Source: JAAYOS01 sp050950785 (GTDB lineage Bacteria > Bacillota > Clostridia > Oscillospirales > JAAYOS01). Taken from it: a DNA stretch of 64,000 nucleotides. A program made the translations under genes and the position numbers. The notes beneath the pieces are model-generated. The model was not told where the DNA came from. It ran no database searches and saw only the letters and a program-made list of their open reading frames with translations. This document shows, piece by piece, positions 63,691 to 64,000 of this stretch; positions within the stretch are counted from its first letter, which is position 1; each line of letters opens with the position of its first letter. Location of the stretch: assembly GCA_050950785.1 (NCBI GenBank), contig JBMNIG010000029.1, forward strand, positions 62,001 to 126,000. Reading direction: 5' to 3'.

Positions 63691-64000
63691 TTAGATGATT
63701 TTGAAGAGAGGTTGTGCAAACTCTACCACTTGACCATTTTCGACGCAGATTTTTGCTATTTCACCATCTCTGTCCGAAGTGATCTCATTCATCAACTTCA
63801 TCGATTCGATTATACAAAGAACATCGCCCTTTTTTACTTTGCTGCCTACCCGTACATAAGGTTCTTTGTCAGGGGCGGGCGCTGCGTAGAATACTCCAAC
63901 CATTGGCGATTTGACTTCGTGCAAAGCCGGCTCATTTGCAGGAGCGGCCTCTATAGAAATATCACTTTTTGTGATTACATTTGTATCATGCATTATTTTC
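63691..64000 (-). CDS. accB: Biotin carboxyl carrier protein of acetyl-CoA carboxylase (N-terminus outside window)
   Basis: The frame is open to the right edge of the window. The internal Met at 63993 is probably not the start, because BCCPs of this type are about 150 residues and begin with a helical segment that is missing. Visible are an Ala/Pro-rich linker (about 25 residues) and the biotinyl domain with VKSPMVGVFY and the biotin-attachment motif CIIESMKLMNEI (Lys is the modified residue; Ser replaces the more usual Ala). It shuttles carboxybiotin between AccC and AccA/AccD. Confidence 0.9.
   Translation of the reverse strand, partial: KIMHDTNVITKSDISIEAAPANEPALHEVKSPMVGVFYAAPAPDKEPYVRVGSKVKKGDVLCIIESMKLMNEITSDRDGEIAKICVENGQVVEFAQPLFKII

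Overview
The window looks like a chromosomal segment of a member of the class Clostridia (Bacillota). The evidence is moderate GC content (judged by eye), strong GGAGG-type ribosome sites with frequent GTG and TTG starts, an S-layer-homology surface protein, a TPP riboswitch in front of the ECF component thiT, the Gram-positive division genes sepF and divIVA, and the orders miaB-mutS-mutL-miaA-hfq and accB-fabZ-accC-accD-accA. The species cannot be named from sequence alone. No rRNA, tRNA or CRISPR array was recognised.

Layout. 1-4.5 kb: the end of a probable sugar-acid catabolic operon (2-hydroxyacid dehydrogenase, class II aldolase, GntP permease, FGGY kinase). 4.7-7.0 kb, minus strand: two CNNM/CorC-type membrane proteins, the upstream one frameshifted. 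7.3-12.1 kb: a GldA/GldF/GldG-like ABC system with a DUF4340 protein; the GldG-like gene is frameshifted. 12.4-17.7 kb: a complete branched-chain amino acid ABC operon (livJHMGF) ending in a CBS-ACT protein. 18.0-20.0 kb: a secreted SLH-anchored esterase. 20.7-22.3 kb: bactofilin and a truncated IS transposase. 22.4-23.5 kb: ilvE on the minus strand. 23.8-34.8 kb: a long co-directional block of a degenerate polysaccharide-deacetylase-like protein, thiI, cinA, miaB, mutS, mutL, miaA and hfq. 34.8-42.9 kb: an HlyD-like protein, yggS/ylmE, sepF, divIVA, ileS, lspA and rluD. 42.9-43.7 kb: TPP riboswitch and thiT. 44.0-50.1 kb, minus strand: a 1024-residue lipoprotein with a glycosidase-like and an amidase domain, a GH3 enzyme and beta-phosphoglucomutase. 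50.3-52.1 kb: an ACT protein and a UPF0210 protein. 52.2-58.2 kb: a tldD/pmbA pair with an intact IS30-family element in front of it and a second, frameshifted IS inside it. 58.4-60.0 kb: DUF503 and DUF2804 proteins. 60.2-64.0 kb, minus strand: the acetyl-CoA carboxylase genes with fabZ.

Most of the window is housekeeping (tRNA modification, mismatch repair, division, lipid synthesis). I did not find a clear new multi-gene system. The most interesting signals are at sequence level. All three transposase genes start inside an inverted repeat whose upstream arm abuts or contains the -10 box and whose downstream arm covers the ribosome site or first codons, which fits silencing of read-through transcripts. 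The IS30 copy is bounded by 16-bp direct repeats, unusually long for that family. Three genes carry apparent single frameshifts. A NodB-like protein has lost its metal ligands. A family of GGAC/GTCC palindromic repeats occupies several intergenic gaps.
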